From contig JAOTOM010004388.1 of the NCBI GenBank assembly GCA_034440615.1, positions 214,501-278,500 of the forward strand: a DNA stretch of 64,000 nt, written 5' to 3'. The stretch comes from Ashinkailepas kermadecensis (Eukaryota; Arthropoda; Thecostraca; Neolepadidae). Of the stretch, positions 1 through 11,570 are shown one piece after another. The notes beneath the pieces were generated by a model, which was not told where the DNA came from, did not search any database, and worked only from the letters and a program-made list of their open reading frames with translations. Position numbers and translations under genes: made by a program. The number at the start of each line of letters is the position of its first letter. The stretch's first letter is position 1.

Positions 1-1156
1 GCCTGTTAGAACACGGCTTGATGTAGTGGGTGTGTATGATACCCACCATACCAATAAGCTTCATTAGCGTAGGTGGACAAGTTTGAAAATGATTGGGGTG
101 GCTCTTTGAAGGCTACAGCCAGAGGCGAACACGGACATTTTGTGTCAGGTCTAACCTGATGTTTCTTGCGGTCACCAGCCTAACATCGCTCGGAGCTTTC
201 GAATATTTATGTTATAAATATAATCGTCTGTGTCTTTCGTATGCAATTTCAGTAATATTTAATCTTGGTGGGGGGGGGCACTGCACAAATATTTCCATTA
301 GTTAACGTAGCGGGGATTTGTATCCTTTAATTTCTCAATCAATCTTGGATCGATTATCTCGGCGCCCCTCTGGCAAATGCGAGTGCTAGTTGCTGCTTCC
401 GACGGAAGCACAAGGTAATTAGCATCTGTCGTGTATAGATATCTGGTGTTTTTCATTTCATTTCAGTTTCACAGAGCCGCCTGTTTTCCAGCCTTGTGGT
501 CTTTAGCAGACGAGGCAGCCCCTCGACCGACGGGATCCGGGTCGGTTTTCACCGTGATGCGAAGCGACTGCTGTGTCGGCCGGGACTCGAGTCTCGGTGA
601 CTTCCCTGTGTTGGCCGTGCCCACCGGCTGCTGCTGGACTGGGCAGAGGTTGCAGGTGTGATAGGAGGAGCGTGTCTGTAGTGTGAGTGGGTGGAAGGTG
701 AAGGTGTAGCAGTCTCTCGTATTTAACGTGTTGTGTAAGTGGGTGGGAGGTAAGGGTGTAGCGGTCTCGTACTGACCGTGTCGTGTGAGTGGGAGGGAGG
801 TGAAGGTGTAGCGGTCTCTCGTGATTGACGTGTAGAAGATGAAGGTGTAAAGTTTTGGCTCCGATGAAGGCCGTGTCTCAATCTCCTCTGTGCGGGCCAG
901 TGCGACTTGCCCGTTCGCGACCGTCCCGTTACTTCGGTATAGTTAAGTGCAACTGACCTCACCTCACCCTCATAACCGAACTGCAGTGCGGCGCCTCTCT
1001 CCGTCCTGTGACCGCAGTACAGTGTGGTCTTGCCGTCCTGTGACCGCCGTACAGTGTGGTCTTGCCGTCCTGTGACCGCAGTACAGTGTGGTCTTGCCGT
1101 CCTGTGCCCGCCGTACAGTGTGGCGCTTCTGACCACTTCCCACCGTTGTGTTGCAG
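1..1156 (+). other. Intron upstream of e1 (partial)
   Basis: No exon-like segment matching the kinase header is visible. Bases 660-850 hold three degenerate copies of a ~62-bp unit (GTGAGTGGG..GAAGGTGTAGC). Bases 1001-1128 hold four 32-bp units that end 28 bases before the e1 acceptor TTGCAG. Bases 1-659 show nothing I can assign apart from a short G run near 270. Confidence 0.6.
1001..1128. repeat. Minisatellite, 4 x 32 bp
   Basis: Units begin CCGTCCTGTG at 1001, 1033, 1065 and 1097, exactly 32 bases apart, and differ at one or two bases each. The array directly abuts the polypyrimidine region of exon e1. Confidence 0.9.
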
Positions 1157-1210
1157 GTGGCGATTAAGATCATCGACAAAACACAGCTAAATCCTGGCAG
1201 TCTGCAGAAG
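1157..1210 (+). CDS. par-1: MARK/PAR-1 exon e1: kinase beta-3 strand
   Basis: Eighteen codons read VAIKIIDKTQLNPGSLQK, residues 1-18. It starts after TTGCAG and ends before GTGAGA, phase 0 at both ends. The lysine in VAIK (residue 4) is the ATP-binding lysine of the kinase. The 54-base size and the boundary directly before VAIK match the vertebrate MARK exon layout as I remember it. The preceding exon, which should end in G-R/K-E, is not in the window. Confidence 0.95.
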
Positions 1211-4200
1211 GTGAGATGAGGCTACCACCCCACGCTCATTTGTGAGCAGCACGACGTGCGAGTCGACTGGGACTGCTACTGAGACTGTCCGTGACTCTGG
1301 AACGACAGTGACTTTGATCGTGACTGGGACCAGAAGTCGCCCTGAATAGGTCGTAGCTCACTCTGACCTGCCGTAACTCACTCTGTGACCGTAGCTCACC
1401 ATGGTTGTGATCGTAATCTGTTCGGACTGTTGCCGTAATTCCACCTGACAAAACTATATAATACAATCTATTTTTCTATGTAATTGAAAAATATAATAAT
1501 AATAATAATAGAAGAATATAATCCTTTTTTCCTTTTTAATTAATGTTACGTTTTAACTTCGTGATTTCGGATCTCACGCCACGTGACCTAGGATCTCACG
1601 TCACGTGACCTGGCTTGACACGAGAGCAGTAAAAAGCCCAGTTTTGCTTCTTAAAATGGGTTTTAGTGAATTATCTTTCACTTAAATAGCTATGGGTGAT
1701 GTAACTTTTTTATGGATGTTTATGTGAACAACCCGCATTGCTTTGATCGTTAGCTTATAAAGCAAGACAAGAACTTAGTGATGAATGATAAAGATGAATG
1801 ACACATCGTATCTTTAATTTAAAAACACATGTGATTTGGGAGTGATAAATGAGAAAGTTGTATGGCGCATCGTATCTTTAATTTAGAAACACATGTGCTT
1901 TGGGAGAAAAAAAAACACTGTCGAGCTTGATCCTTAGTCTCAAAGCATCTCTGATGGGAAAACGGTCGAGCCATGTATTTGAGTTTCCAGGTAAAGTTAA
2001 ATGGATAATGGTCGTGATTCGGGTTTCTTCAGTTAGTGTCCATCATAGTGTGTCAAGTGAGCTTGAAAATATATAAAAGAGAGAAGAAATGTATGCCGTG
2101 ATGTCAGACCTGGTGTGAAAGATGGAGCCGAGTCTTAATTTTAGGTCGAAGTCATCAAAGATCGTAGTAGCGAAGTTGCGAAGTGATTAGTGTACCACAT
2201 CATGCATGGATTCACTGGGTATTGGGTCATGAATTAAAACCACGTACACTGTTTCTTAGTATTCGTGCACTGCTACAGTAGCGGTGTCGACACCTTCGGG
2301 TAACCAGACCTCTCCACACCCGAGACACAGGATTTTCTGAGAACTCCGGTGCCAGCAAAGCCAGTGGAAACCGTACAAATCACCACTACGCGTTCATTAT
2401 AAAGACAGGGTTTCTCAGTGAGCTTTTGTGCTTCCTGGAATGGTGCATGTTGTAGGTGATCTTTGAGAAAGCTACTCGTCTATCATTCAGGGCGAGGTCC
2501 AAGGGCTCCATTGAGATACGGCGTAGTTCATCTCTTGGTTGCATTTTGGCGAGATGATGACAGGAGACATCATCACAGCTTCCGTGTCATCTCAGACGAC
2601 ACCAGTCACACTTCTAGTACGGTGCACGTCTTTTTGCCACGTTTGGTCCTGGTTTCAAAGGCTCGGATCCCATACCTCACCAATATCTACTACTTTTCAG
2701 ATGGATACGCATCACAAATTTGTTTTTTTTTTAAACTGATTCCACTTTGCAAACATCTCCCATCACGTTAGTAGCCTGGGTGTGCCGTGAGACCAGCATT
2801 TTGTCGGGAATTCGTGTGAAGAATATTTGTGCGATAGACTTGAGGTAACTTTAGAGAGCCACGAATAAAGAGAAGTCCTTCACCACCGTACGCGAGCTGG
2901 ATTACCACTGCCGGTTGTGCGTAGTTTCCCAATTGATACATTCGTTTTGGTTGGGAATTTATGTTTGTCAGCAGCTTTTGAAAGTCGTCTATCGTTGCTC
3001 GTACGGAGCAGACATGGCGTTTTGCTACTTATGCATCGCGATCCGATCCGCTGACGGATTGGCTACGAAAGGTTTATCTACGACGGTGCGCCCCAGACTG
3101 CTAAACGTACACTTTATTATGTGCGGAACGCTGTTCTCCGTGTTGTTATGGGTGCGTGTCGAATCCCGCTAACTGAGAGCGTTCTTGTTGAGGCTGACAA
3201 GCCTCCTTTGTCACTACGACGTGAAATATGGCGGCCAGGATGCTCCTGTAAGCTGGCACAAACCCCACGGCGCCCGACGTGCCGGTGGGTATTGCCCGCT
3301 CTGCCTGCTACACGGCCGACAAAGAAACTACTTTTGCCATTTAACCTGCGCATTGCCAGTTCGCTTCGCGAATGCAGAATGAAGTCGAGACACACAGCGC
3401 AGCTCCGCATCCCAGCTACGGAAAGCTCGAGCCCAGTAATATGGCGGCTGGTCGAGGTCAGCCTTGACCTTTGACGCGTTGAGTGACATCCGGAAGAGCG
3501 ATATTAGCGCCACTGACTTCGCATGCGTGCAATAAGCAGGGCTCGGTCATGTGCCGCACTGCGAATACCGACTGATCAAAGCTCAGTGGCGCGGTAGGAT
3601 GTGCTTTTCCACGTCAGTCGTGTATCACACCTGACTCACTAGGCATGCATCCGCGCCAAAAACCACTGGATGCTCACTGACTCTGGTTGGCCCCTGGGCT
3701 CGGGAAGCGTTTAATCACGACAACCACATCCTGCATGACATCACGACAGCCTTGGTTTCTCCGCAAGGTGAGTAAGTCGGAGTAATTTTCATGTGAATCC
3801 CAAGCCACGTGGGTCTGGCTGGTAACGAGGCTGTTGAACTGGCCGCGAGGATGGCCGCAGAATACGCCTGCCCTTCTCCCTGGCGACTTCGGGACATCAG
3901 TATCGTTATTTGTGCGTGGAACACGGTAATTCACTTGGAAAGTGAAACTGAGCAAACTTAGGCCGGTCCAGCCTGCGCTCTGGACGTGGCGGTCTTCGTT
4001 TCGTGCACTACGAAGAGAGGGAGCTGCGCTCTGTCGTCTTCGGATCGGACATGCGCTAACGACACATGGGCACCTCTGAATGGCAAGTGGCCGCCCTCCG
4101 TGTCCACGCTATTCCACAGCACTCGCGGTGTACCACGGACCCGTTGGCTGCCCGCTACTGGAACCTGCGCACCGCAAATATCTCGGGGCCCGAGGTGGTG

Positions 4201-4361
4201 ATGTGCCGCTGTGACACATGCGAGCAGATGACCCCTTCATTGCTGCATCTGGGAATGCATTTGCATTCCTTCAAAAGGACATTTTTACGTCATCGATCCC
4301 CCATCGTACGGACAAATATAAGCTGGAACTCATTGAACCATAAGATGACAGGTTGCGGTAT

Positions 4362-4410
4362 GGGCGCATAATATCCTAAGTAGTCGGCGCATCCTGAAAC
4401 ACCAATCTAC
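4362..4410 (+). mobile_element. Ultra-short SINE-tail element (diverged)
   Basis: Starts GGGCGC and continues through TAGTCGGCGCATCC to a tail containing ACACCAATC. It follows the layout of the better-preserved copies at 44037 and 57753 but the stem is eroded, and no target duplication is visible. Confidence 0.5.
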
Positions 4411-4648
4411 CACCGCCATCGCCCACTGCCCACTACCCACTACCCACAATTGCCAACAATTGAGCGGTTACTGGGACTTCAGCGTACCAGCTCGATGACA
4501 CCGACGGCCACTATGTGTTTCTGCTGCGAACGGAGACCTGGAGAACGCAGAACGACAACAAACAAAAACAATCGGCTCACCAGGATGGCTTCACGACAGT
4601 TCCGGCTTGGCCATCCCGCGATCATCTGCATCTGCTGTAGGACTTGTC

Positions 4649-4689
4649 TCGAGTGGTCTATGGGTAAAATGCTCCTCTCACAATCAAAG
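4649..4689 (+). mobile_element. SINE tRNA-head fragment
   Basis: GAGTGGTCTATGGGTAAAAT and the following bases match the head of the full-length SINE at 26989-27147 with a few changes. The similarity ends at the T-arm and gives way to G-rich and then A-rich sequence. Confidence 0.65.
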
Positions 4690-5643
4690 GGTGGGGGTTG
4701 GGGCCTTTCCTTTTTCTTTTCTCCCCCCGCCAAAAACCAGGGAGAGAAAATGGCCAAAAAAAAAAAAACAAAAAACCAAAAAAAAAAAAAATGAGACAGC
4801 TAAGCTCCTAGATATTAGGGGAGTGGTTATTGTTCCAAGCTGCGAACTGAACATGAAGACTCGAAACTGTGTTTCAAACAAGGTTGTGCTCAAGCTATTG
4901 CACTACTCGACCAATCGATGGAATATATCGGTGATGGCATGTTGCGTGGAAATACCAATGCAGCACGAAGAGTTTGCAAGTTCCTTGAGAATTTTGAACG
5001 CAGCTCACGAATCAAATCGCATTGATTGTGCCCTTGGGGTAGGACTTACGTCCTTTGGATGGACTACGTCCTTACCCCTACAACGGTTCATGCAAATTTC
5101 AATATTTTCCAGTTTCGACGAATGCAGTTACGCAACCATTCATATTCGTTACGGCAAACAATGTTCGCGGGTACAACTGGAATCCTCGCTTTCATCTGGT
5201 AGTTAGTTGCCTTTTCTTGCGTGTTTAAAAATAGCTGAAGTTTTGTTTTTCCTGTTGTCTTTGTTCATCAGCTTCATTGATTTTTCGTTTTTTTTCTCGA
5301 TTATGTACTCTGCAGATGTGGCGCTAGGTGCTTGTGAATGGGCAAAGACAAACCTTTGCATCACAAATTCGTTCATTCTGCGGAAAATTATAGCTGAGAA
5401 TGGCATTATTTATATAATTCCTTGTACCGAATAATACCTGAGGGGACCTATGTGTGTCGACTGGAAATCATGGGATGCAAATCCCAGCGCGATAGCTGCC
5501 CTCTAAGACCTTCCAAATCAATCTACCAATATCCTACACCGATTGATAGAATGTGTATCTGAAGGAAATCGAGACCACCGCTTCCATGCCTGTAAAATAC
5601 TCCTGGAGAATCGAAAGCTCAGGGGAATAGAAGGCACAGGAAG

Positions 5644-5830
5644 AATGACTGACTGACTGACTGATTGACCGACTGACTGACTGACTGACTGACTGACTGA
5701 CTGACTGACTGACTGACTGACTGACTGACCTGACGACTGATCTGACTCTGACTGACTGACTCTGAATCTGACTCTGACTCTGACTCTGACTCTGACTCTG
5801 ATCTGACTCTGACTCTGACTCTGACTGTTG
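5644..5830. repeat. Microsatellite (GACT)n / (CTGACT)n
   Basis: Pure GACT repeats run from 5644 to about 5730, then change to TCTGAC hexamers up to about 5830. The flanks to about 5940 are a degenerate GTGAC-rich continuation. Confidence 0.93.
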
Positions 5831-6665
5831 TGACTCTGGTTGTGGTTGTGACCGTGACTGCGACGTTGACTACGCCTGTAACTGCGCTCGTGACCAGGAA
5901 TGTGACCTTGCTCGTGGCTGTGCTACATACTACGTGGCCATGCTACACACACTCACCATGTGACCGACTGACCACGGTGGCCGTGGTCGGTGGCCGAGCG
6001 CGGTCTTGACCTCCGGCTGTTGCACCGGGTGGGTGACGTTGACAGATGCCGGCCGCCAGACCCACCCAGCGCCGGCGCCCGCAACCTTCTTTGGCCATTA
6101 ACAAATGACCGCCGGCTCCCGACTAGATCGGCCCTCAGACGGACGAGCGGCCGCAGACGCTCCGCTCGTCCGACCGCCCACCAGTCGCGGAGGATTGTCG
6201 GACTGCTGACCAATCGCGGGTGCTCGCCCGACCGCCCACCAACGAGCGGATGCTCGCTGCCCACCAATCGCGGAGGCCCCACCACAGCGGGAATATGCCC
6301 CCCCCATAGAAAGGCGTCCCACTGACTACAAGCTCGTGCCAATCGGAGTAGAAAAGGTGCCCCTCCAAGGACATTCGAATGCACCCGTTTGAAATGTTCT
6401 GTCTGTTGCGCCCACACGGACGAGTGACCTCTCCCCCAATTTCAATTCCTGGGTTCGCCCCTGTGTAGTATTGCAGCTAAGATAGTATGCATAGTTAGTC
6501 AAATGTGCAAGGTCTTCTGACCTTGGTGCAGCAGATACAGACAAAAGTCAACAACTAGCCGTTGGGACCTTTGGGTTTTTATCGCTCGACTATATTTGGC
6601 GATCTCATGGGCATTATTTGAACGTGATTTTCAGAGACGCCTTCGTACTGGAAAGCATGCTTTTC

Positions 6666-6691
6666 AATATATATATATATATATATATATA
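6666..6691. repeat. (TA)n microsatellite
   Basis: Thirteen TA dinucleotides in a row. Confidence 0.9.
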
Positions 6692-7473
6692 ATCATCGAA
6701 AGAATGTCGGAGGTTATTCTATCAGAGAAAACGCTTGTGAGATATGTATAATGACTATCGTAGAAGCATATATTTTTATATTTCTTATCATGTAAGGGCG
6801 TGACTTCATTGCGCTGATGACGTCGCGCTCTCCCTGCCCGATCCAGTTGATTTTAAGCGTCGTAGTTCCATCGGCTCGCCGTCAGACGAGCGAATAAGGC
6901 ATTCGTCCATTGTCTCGCTGTGTAGACTGATAAATGCCAGTATCGAGTTAGTTGTAGTGGAACAGGTTTGGACAGGGTTTTCACCTCGTCTCTGAGTATT
7001 GCTATCCGTTGGACTTAATTTGTTTCCTTGGTGAGCACGAGAAAAGAATTCCCAGACCAACAAAAATGAATCGTGCATCCCTACGGCTATCCAGGAACTC
7101 GGCCGACTGCGACGACCCACAGACGGTCGATAGCTCCGTGCCTCAGGGCCCCATGGGCCATAGATCCATCGGCATCGAGCTCACTAGTTACACAGGTCAG
7201 GTCAAGTGAAGACGCTACACCAAACCGAAATGCATCTATTCTGCTGTGAAAATATGGACAAGTTGTGATCAAGAAGAAGTCAGCGGACCGGTCGGTGCCT
7301 CGGCGGCTACGACTGACACCAGATCTCGCATCAGGTGGCTGATTGAGACCCAACAGGCGCAGAGTCAGATCGCTGGTGATTCCCCCTGACCAGCGTCGAG
7401 CCAATATGTAGCAGACAGGCCTGCTGAGTGTAACAAGCTGTGGAGTGTCCGGCGGATATACGATACGTGTCCA

Positions 7474-7525
7474 GGGCGCTGTATGACCTATGCAGTGGAT
7501 GCGCCCCTGAACTACAATAACTATC
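7474..7525 (+). mobile_element. Ultra-short SINE-tail element
   Basis: Runs GGGCGCTGTATGACC ... GATGCGCCCC and ends CTACAATAAC. The first six bases are the reverse complement of GCGCCC near the end of the core. A possible target duplication, GTGTCCAG, lies at 7467-7474 and 7538-7545, but extra bases separate the second copy from the tail. Confidence 0.7.
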
Positions 7526-7962
7526 CCCAACTGAGAAGTGTCCAGCGCGTGTTTTCTGTCTGACAGTGCCGGCCAAGATCTCGCCGAGTCCCCAGTAATT
7601 GCCGACACAATCGGAAGTTTGACTTGTCTGCCGCGGGTGCTGTGGACTCCCACGAGCTCGTGAAGTCTGGGAGCATGGTTGCAGGTCCTGGTCGGGTCCG
7701 GGGTCCGGATCCCCTGGTTTGTACCCTGGTAATGATAATTTGCCATTTGCCATATTAAATCTGAAAATATGTCTAGTAATTAAATGGGCGCCCTGGCTTC
7801 GTGAAAAGTCTCCAGCCATGTCTGGAATTATCCAGCGATATTCGTCAGAGGCCAGGCAATCTGACACGTTTCCAGCGACTCTCGTCATACAGAGACAAGG
7901 CAGTCTGACGAGTGTGTATCGAGTGGTATAAAATTATGGGATGGAACACTGGCGCATCAGCT

Positions 7963-8155
7963 AAATACGTCTACATCCTCCGCTGGTGCCTGTTCTTTCT
8001 ATCGCCACATCAACAATGCGATGTGGCGCCACATCAACAATACGTCTACATCCGTCTCTGGTGTCCGTTCCCTCTATCACCACATTAGCAACTAAATACG
8101 TCTACATCCTCCACTGATGTCCGTGCCCTCTATCACCACATTGACATTATCAGTG
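7963..8155. repeat. Degenerate ~65-bp tandem repeat, about 3 copies
   Basis: AATACGTCTACATCC recurs near 7964, 8039 and 8094, each followed by a variant of CTCTATCACCACAT. Unit lengths differ because of internal indels. Confidence 0.75.
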
Positions 8156-8219
8156 ATGCGTTGCTGTATGCGTGTAATTCGCTAATGCTCAGAGCGTGTT
8201 CACGGCCAGCCGATATATT

Positions 8220-8277
8220 GGACAAAGCAGCGTGCCATTAGGTGCTGAGGTATCGGACAAAGCAGCGTGCCATTAGG
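8220..8277. repeat. 35-bp direct duplication
   Basis: A 23-base block beginning GGACAAAGCAGCG occurs at 8220 and again at 8255, 35 bases apart. Confidence 0.85.
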
Positions 8278-8340
8278 CGGCGTGTTGCTTGGTTCATCGA
8301 TTGGAGCTACAATGTGCATGTTCCGGTGACGGCGGCTGTG

Positions 8341-8362
8341 TATTTCAGCTGTTCCGGGAGCT
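8341..8362 (+). repeat. Duplicated e2 acceptor plus first 12 exon bases (decoy)
   Basis: TATTTCAG followed by CTGTTCCGGGAG occurs at 8341 and again, 62 bases later, as the genuine acceptor and start of exon e2. The upstream copy then diverges (CTACCGAGC). Splicing to it would shift the frame, because 62 is not a multiple of 3, and would soon reach a stop. It is therefore read as a decoy left by local duplication. Confidence 0.85.
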
Positions 8363-8410
8363 ACCGAGCTGCACTGTGTGTATTCCACTAACGGCGGCTG
8401 TGTATTTCAG

Positions 8411-8459
8411 CTGTTCCGGGAGGTGCGAATCATGAAGATGCTCGACCATCCAAACATAG
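8411..8459 (+). CDS. par-1: MARK/PAR-1 exon e2: kinase alpha-C helix
   Basis: Codes LFREVRIMKMLDHPNI (residues 19-34) plus the first base of Val35. It lies between TATTTCAG and GTGAGT and is 49 bases long, phase 0 in and 1 out. The Glu of FREV is the alpha-C glutamate that pairs with the VAIK lysine of e1. Match to other MARKs is near complete. The acceptor is present twice (see 8341). Confidence 0.95.
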
Positions 8460-8557
8460 GTGAGTGCCAACCGCGTGTGTTTGGAGCGCCCCATGGTCCA
8501 GCCGTCTGTTTACTTAGTTACGCGGAGGTTCATCCGCGGAACTGTCCAATACCACTG

Positions 8558-9200
8558 CACCGTCCATTGGAGGCGCTGAACCAGTCACGGGAGAGGCACC
8601 GTCCATTGGAGGCGCTGAACCGGTGACTGGAGAGGCACCGTCCATTGGAGGCGCTGAACCGGTGACGGGAGAGGCACCGTCCATTGGAGGCGCTGAACCG
8701 GTGACGGGAGAGGCACCGTCCGTTGGAGGCGCTGAACCGGTGACGGGAGAGGCACCGTCCATTGGAGGCGCTGAACCGGTGACTGGAGAGGCACCGTCCA
8801 TTGGAGGCGCTGAACCGGTGACGGGAGAGGCACCGTCCGTTGGAGGCGCTGCACCGGTGACGGGAGAGGCACCGTCCATTGGAGGCGCTGCACCAGTGAC
8901 GGGAGAGGCACCGTCCATTGGAGGCGCTGGACCGGTGACGGGAGAGGCACCGTCCATTGGAGGCGCTGCACCGGTGACGGGAGAGGAACCGTCCAGTGGA
9001 GGCGCTGAACCGGTGACGGGAGAGGCACCGTCCATTGGAGGCGCTGAACCGGTGACTGGAGAGGCACCGTCCATTGGAGGCGCTGAACCGGTGACGGGAG
9101 AGGCACCGTCCATTGGAGGCGCTGAACCGGTGACGGGAGAGGCACCGTCCATTGGAGGCGCTGAACCGGTGACGGGAGAGGCACCGTCCATTGGAGGCAC
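8558..9200. repeat. Minisatellite, ~16.5 x 39 bp
   Basis: Unit ACCGTCCATTGGAGGCGCTG plus 19 more bases, with few substitutions between copies. Because 39 is divisible by 3 and no stop falls in the unit, long open frames appear on both strands (for example repeated GEAPSIGGAEPVT). It begins about 100 bases after the e2 donor. Confidence 0.97.
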
Positions 9201-9835
9201 TGCGCTGTTTGTGAATATTTGATGATATAAAAAAAGCACTTGCAAGATATGTAGAATGACTATCGTAAAAGCCTATATTTAGATGTTTGTAGGGTGTGCC
9301 CACCAATCGCTTCATTTGCACAAAAGCTGTTAGTATTTCAGAAAACTGAATATTCTGTGATAGTACTCCAGAAAACGCACATCATGATGTTAGTAAAACA
9401 TATTATGAAGGATTTCCAATTTTGAATTAGGTAAGCACAACATCAGAAATCCTTGTGGCGGAAAACGAACATCTTGAGGTTTCAGAAGTGTGACGGGTCG
9501 GGTCGCTCATCTGGCCTTTTTTGCGTACATCCACAACAGTAGCATAGGTGGGGTGCCTCCGTCGTTCATAGTTATTCAACAGAACGACAGCGAAGAAGTG
9601 AGTCGCCTGAACTATTGGCGACCGTTCAAATGTTGCGTCCTAGGCAGTGTAATCTGTCAGTGTCGCTTCATTAAGTTGCAACAAGGCAGATGAAGAATGG
9701 TCGAAGGAGGGAGGGGTAGTGCCGATGATGCGCTCCGAAAAAAACAGTGTTTCTCAGTCCAAACTATCCATTAAAAGGCGAATAATAGTAACGCATGGTC
9801 ATGCAATGGTTCAGGTTCATATCGTGCCTTGTCGC

Positions 9836-10325
9836 CACTGATCAGTGTTAAAATAATAGTCTTTCGGTAGTGTGAGATGTCGAAACGAGTAGAGTAGGAT
9901 GTCGAAATTCGCCATGGAAACGATGCTCCTTAGCATAACTATAAGTTCTTCAAGCACAATGTTGATCCAACAGCTTACTCATATGTGCACCTTTTCCTTT
10001 GCTTTGAGATACCTAATTTAGGAGTAACTATTTGAGCGATAATGATGCAAAATAGCTATCCTTACCAACTGATATTGTATAACAGACCACATCATAGGTA
10101 ATCGTTCTACCTGGAACTGTGCTAAGAGTTGTTTGTGCATCACGATCAGCAATGATAGGTATCAGCATGATACTTATCAACAGGATACTGTTAGAAATTA
10201 GATATGAAGACCTCATAACGACTCATCACGACGCACGATGTCGATACCCCGTTGGGAGGGATGTCAATCCACTGTTCAGAAAGTGGTATATTCCACCCCT
10301 ATTTCACGAATAATTTATCACTGCC
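9836..10325 (+). mobile_element. Dispersed ~470-bp element, copy A
   Basis: Aligns along its length with the reverse complement of 45886-46347. Anchors include GAGATGTCGAAACGAGT near 9871, GCATGATACTTA near 10166, GCACGATGTCGATAC near 10235 and CTATTTCACG near 10300. In the best-aligned 147 bases about 71% are identical. Ends resemble CACTG/CAGTG, so a non-autonomous DNA transposon is possible. Confidence 0.75.
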
Positions 10326-10422
10326 ACTGATATATCATGGTTTTCAATACTGCTTAGTATTGAGTATTTTCCCTTCTTTGGTTCACCTTGTGTGTTGTTT
10401 GTGTTTGTATTTGTTCATTCAG

Positions 10423-10481
10423 GTGGGTGTCAAATTATCAAATCTGGTCGATGCGCCGTGGAAACTCAAACAACCAACCAA
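10423..10481 (+). mobile_element. Ultra-short SINE-tail element with 12-bp TSD
   Basis: A 59-base insert containing CTGGTCGATGCGCC and ending CAACCAACCAA. It is flanked by TTGTTCATTCAG at 10411-10422 and 10482-10493, a perfect 12-base target duplication. Confidence 0.82.
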
Positions 10482-10892
10482 TTGTTCATTCAGACCTGTT
10501 CAATTTGGGAATAGTGGATATTTGTGTGCCGTTGCAATGCTATTATCATGGTAAGATGAAGCAAGAATCGCATGCCTATGCCAGGAATGTATTTTTACGT
10601 TCCACTTGGATTCCGGCGGAGTACTCGGTGGCACGTCTGCCTATCCTCTATCGGTGCATCCTCCTCCGCCTATCCTCTCTCGGTGCATTCCGTCGCCCGA
10701 TCCCAGCCGGGGCGAGTGGATACAATACTCCCATTGTGGGAGTGGGAACAATGCTCATTGTAGCTGGCTTGGGGGGGGGGGACTCCCATAAGCCGATACT
10801 GTCAATATTGTCATCAAACCCGGAGTGGCTCGGTAGAATGACTAGTTGTGTCGGTGAGCCGGGCAGTAATTTGCTAATCCTCTCAATGGAAC

Positions 10893-11310
10893 TGATTGAG
10901 CGACACGTCCGGCACAGTATCAGTGTCGGTCCTGATTGAGCGACACGTCCGGCACAGTACCAGTGTCGGTCCTTATTGAGCGACACGTCCGGCACAGTTC
11001 TGATTGAGCGACACGTCCGACACAGTACCACTATCTGTCCTGATTGAGCGACACGTCCGGCACAGTTCTGATTGAGCGACACGTCCGACACAGTACCAGT
11101 ATCTGTCCTGATTGAGCGACACGTCCGGCACAGTCTCAGTGTCGGTCCTTATTGAGCGACACGTCCGACACAGTACCAGTATCTGTCCTGATTGAGCGAC
11201 ACGTCCGGTACAGTCTCAGTGTCGGTCCTGATTGACCGACACGTCCGGCGCAGTCTCAGTGTCAGTCCTGATTGAGCGACACGTCCGACACAGGCTCAGT
11301 GTCGGTCCGT
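10893..11310. repeat. Minisatellite, 40/28-bp mixed units
   Basis: TGATTGAGCGACACGTCCGG heads each unit. Long units continue with CACAGTACCAGTGTCGGTCC and short ones stop after CACAGTTC. About eleven units alternate irregularly, which suggests internal deletion during expansion. Confidence 0.93.
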
Positions 11311-11435
11311 TATTGCGTACGCTATTCGTTGTTCAACTTGATATCGCTTGCGTGTCAAGAAGGCGCGCGAATGTACTTATGTATGTACCTGTGACAAAAC
11401 CACCTAAATCCCGGTAGCTAACTAGTATGGCTGCA

Positions 11436-11570
11436 TCTCTCTCCTCTCTCATCTCTCCTCTCTCCTCTCTCCTCTCTCCTCTCTCCTCTCTGCTCTCTCC
11501 CCTTCTCTCTACTCTCCTCTCTCCCTCTGTCTCTGTCTCCCCCTTCTCTGTGCCCCTGTCTATACACCTC
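11436..11570. repeat. CT-rich microsatellite
   Basis: CTCTC/CTCCT repeats on one strand. Confidence 0.9.

Larger units (their letters stand above)
1211..8410 (+). other. Intron 1 (7.2 kb)
   Basis: Contains an (AAT)n run near 1494; a 41-bp direct repeat at 1802-1842 and 1866-1906; a SINE head fragment at 4649-4689 followed by purine-rich and poly-A sequence to 4795; a tetranucleotide array at 5644-5830; a hAT-like right end near 6463; (TA)n at 6666-6691; short retroposons at 4362 and 7474; three ~65-bp degenerate units at 7963-8155; and a duplicated acceptor just before e2. Intervals 2000-4350, 4800-5640 and 6700-7450 show no feature I can support. Confidence 0.6.

Noticed and set aside
431..661. 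Possible upstream kinase exon after TTTCATTTCAG near 465
   Set aside because: The translation does not resemble the IGKGNFAKVKLARH header expected before VAIK, and no suitable donor in the right phase is seen.
2463..5434. Several 60-200 codon frames in intron 1
   Set aside because: No recognisable domain, no splice-site context consistent with the kinase, and overlapping frames on both strands.
8514..9321. Long frames of GASPVTGSAPPMD-type repeats on both strands
   Set aside because: 39-bp minisatellite with no stop in the unit. Open on both strands and in several frames, with no start context or splice link to the kinase.
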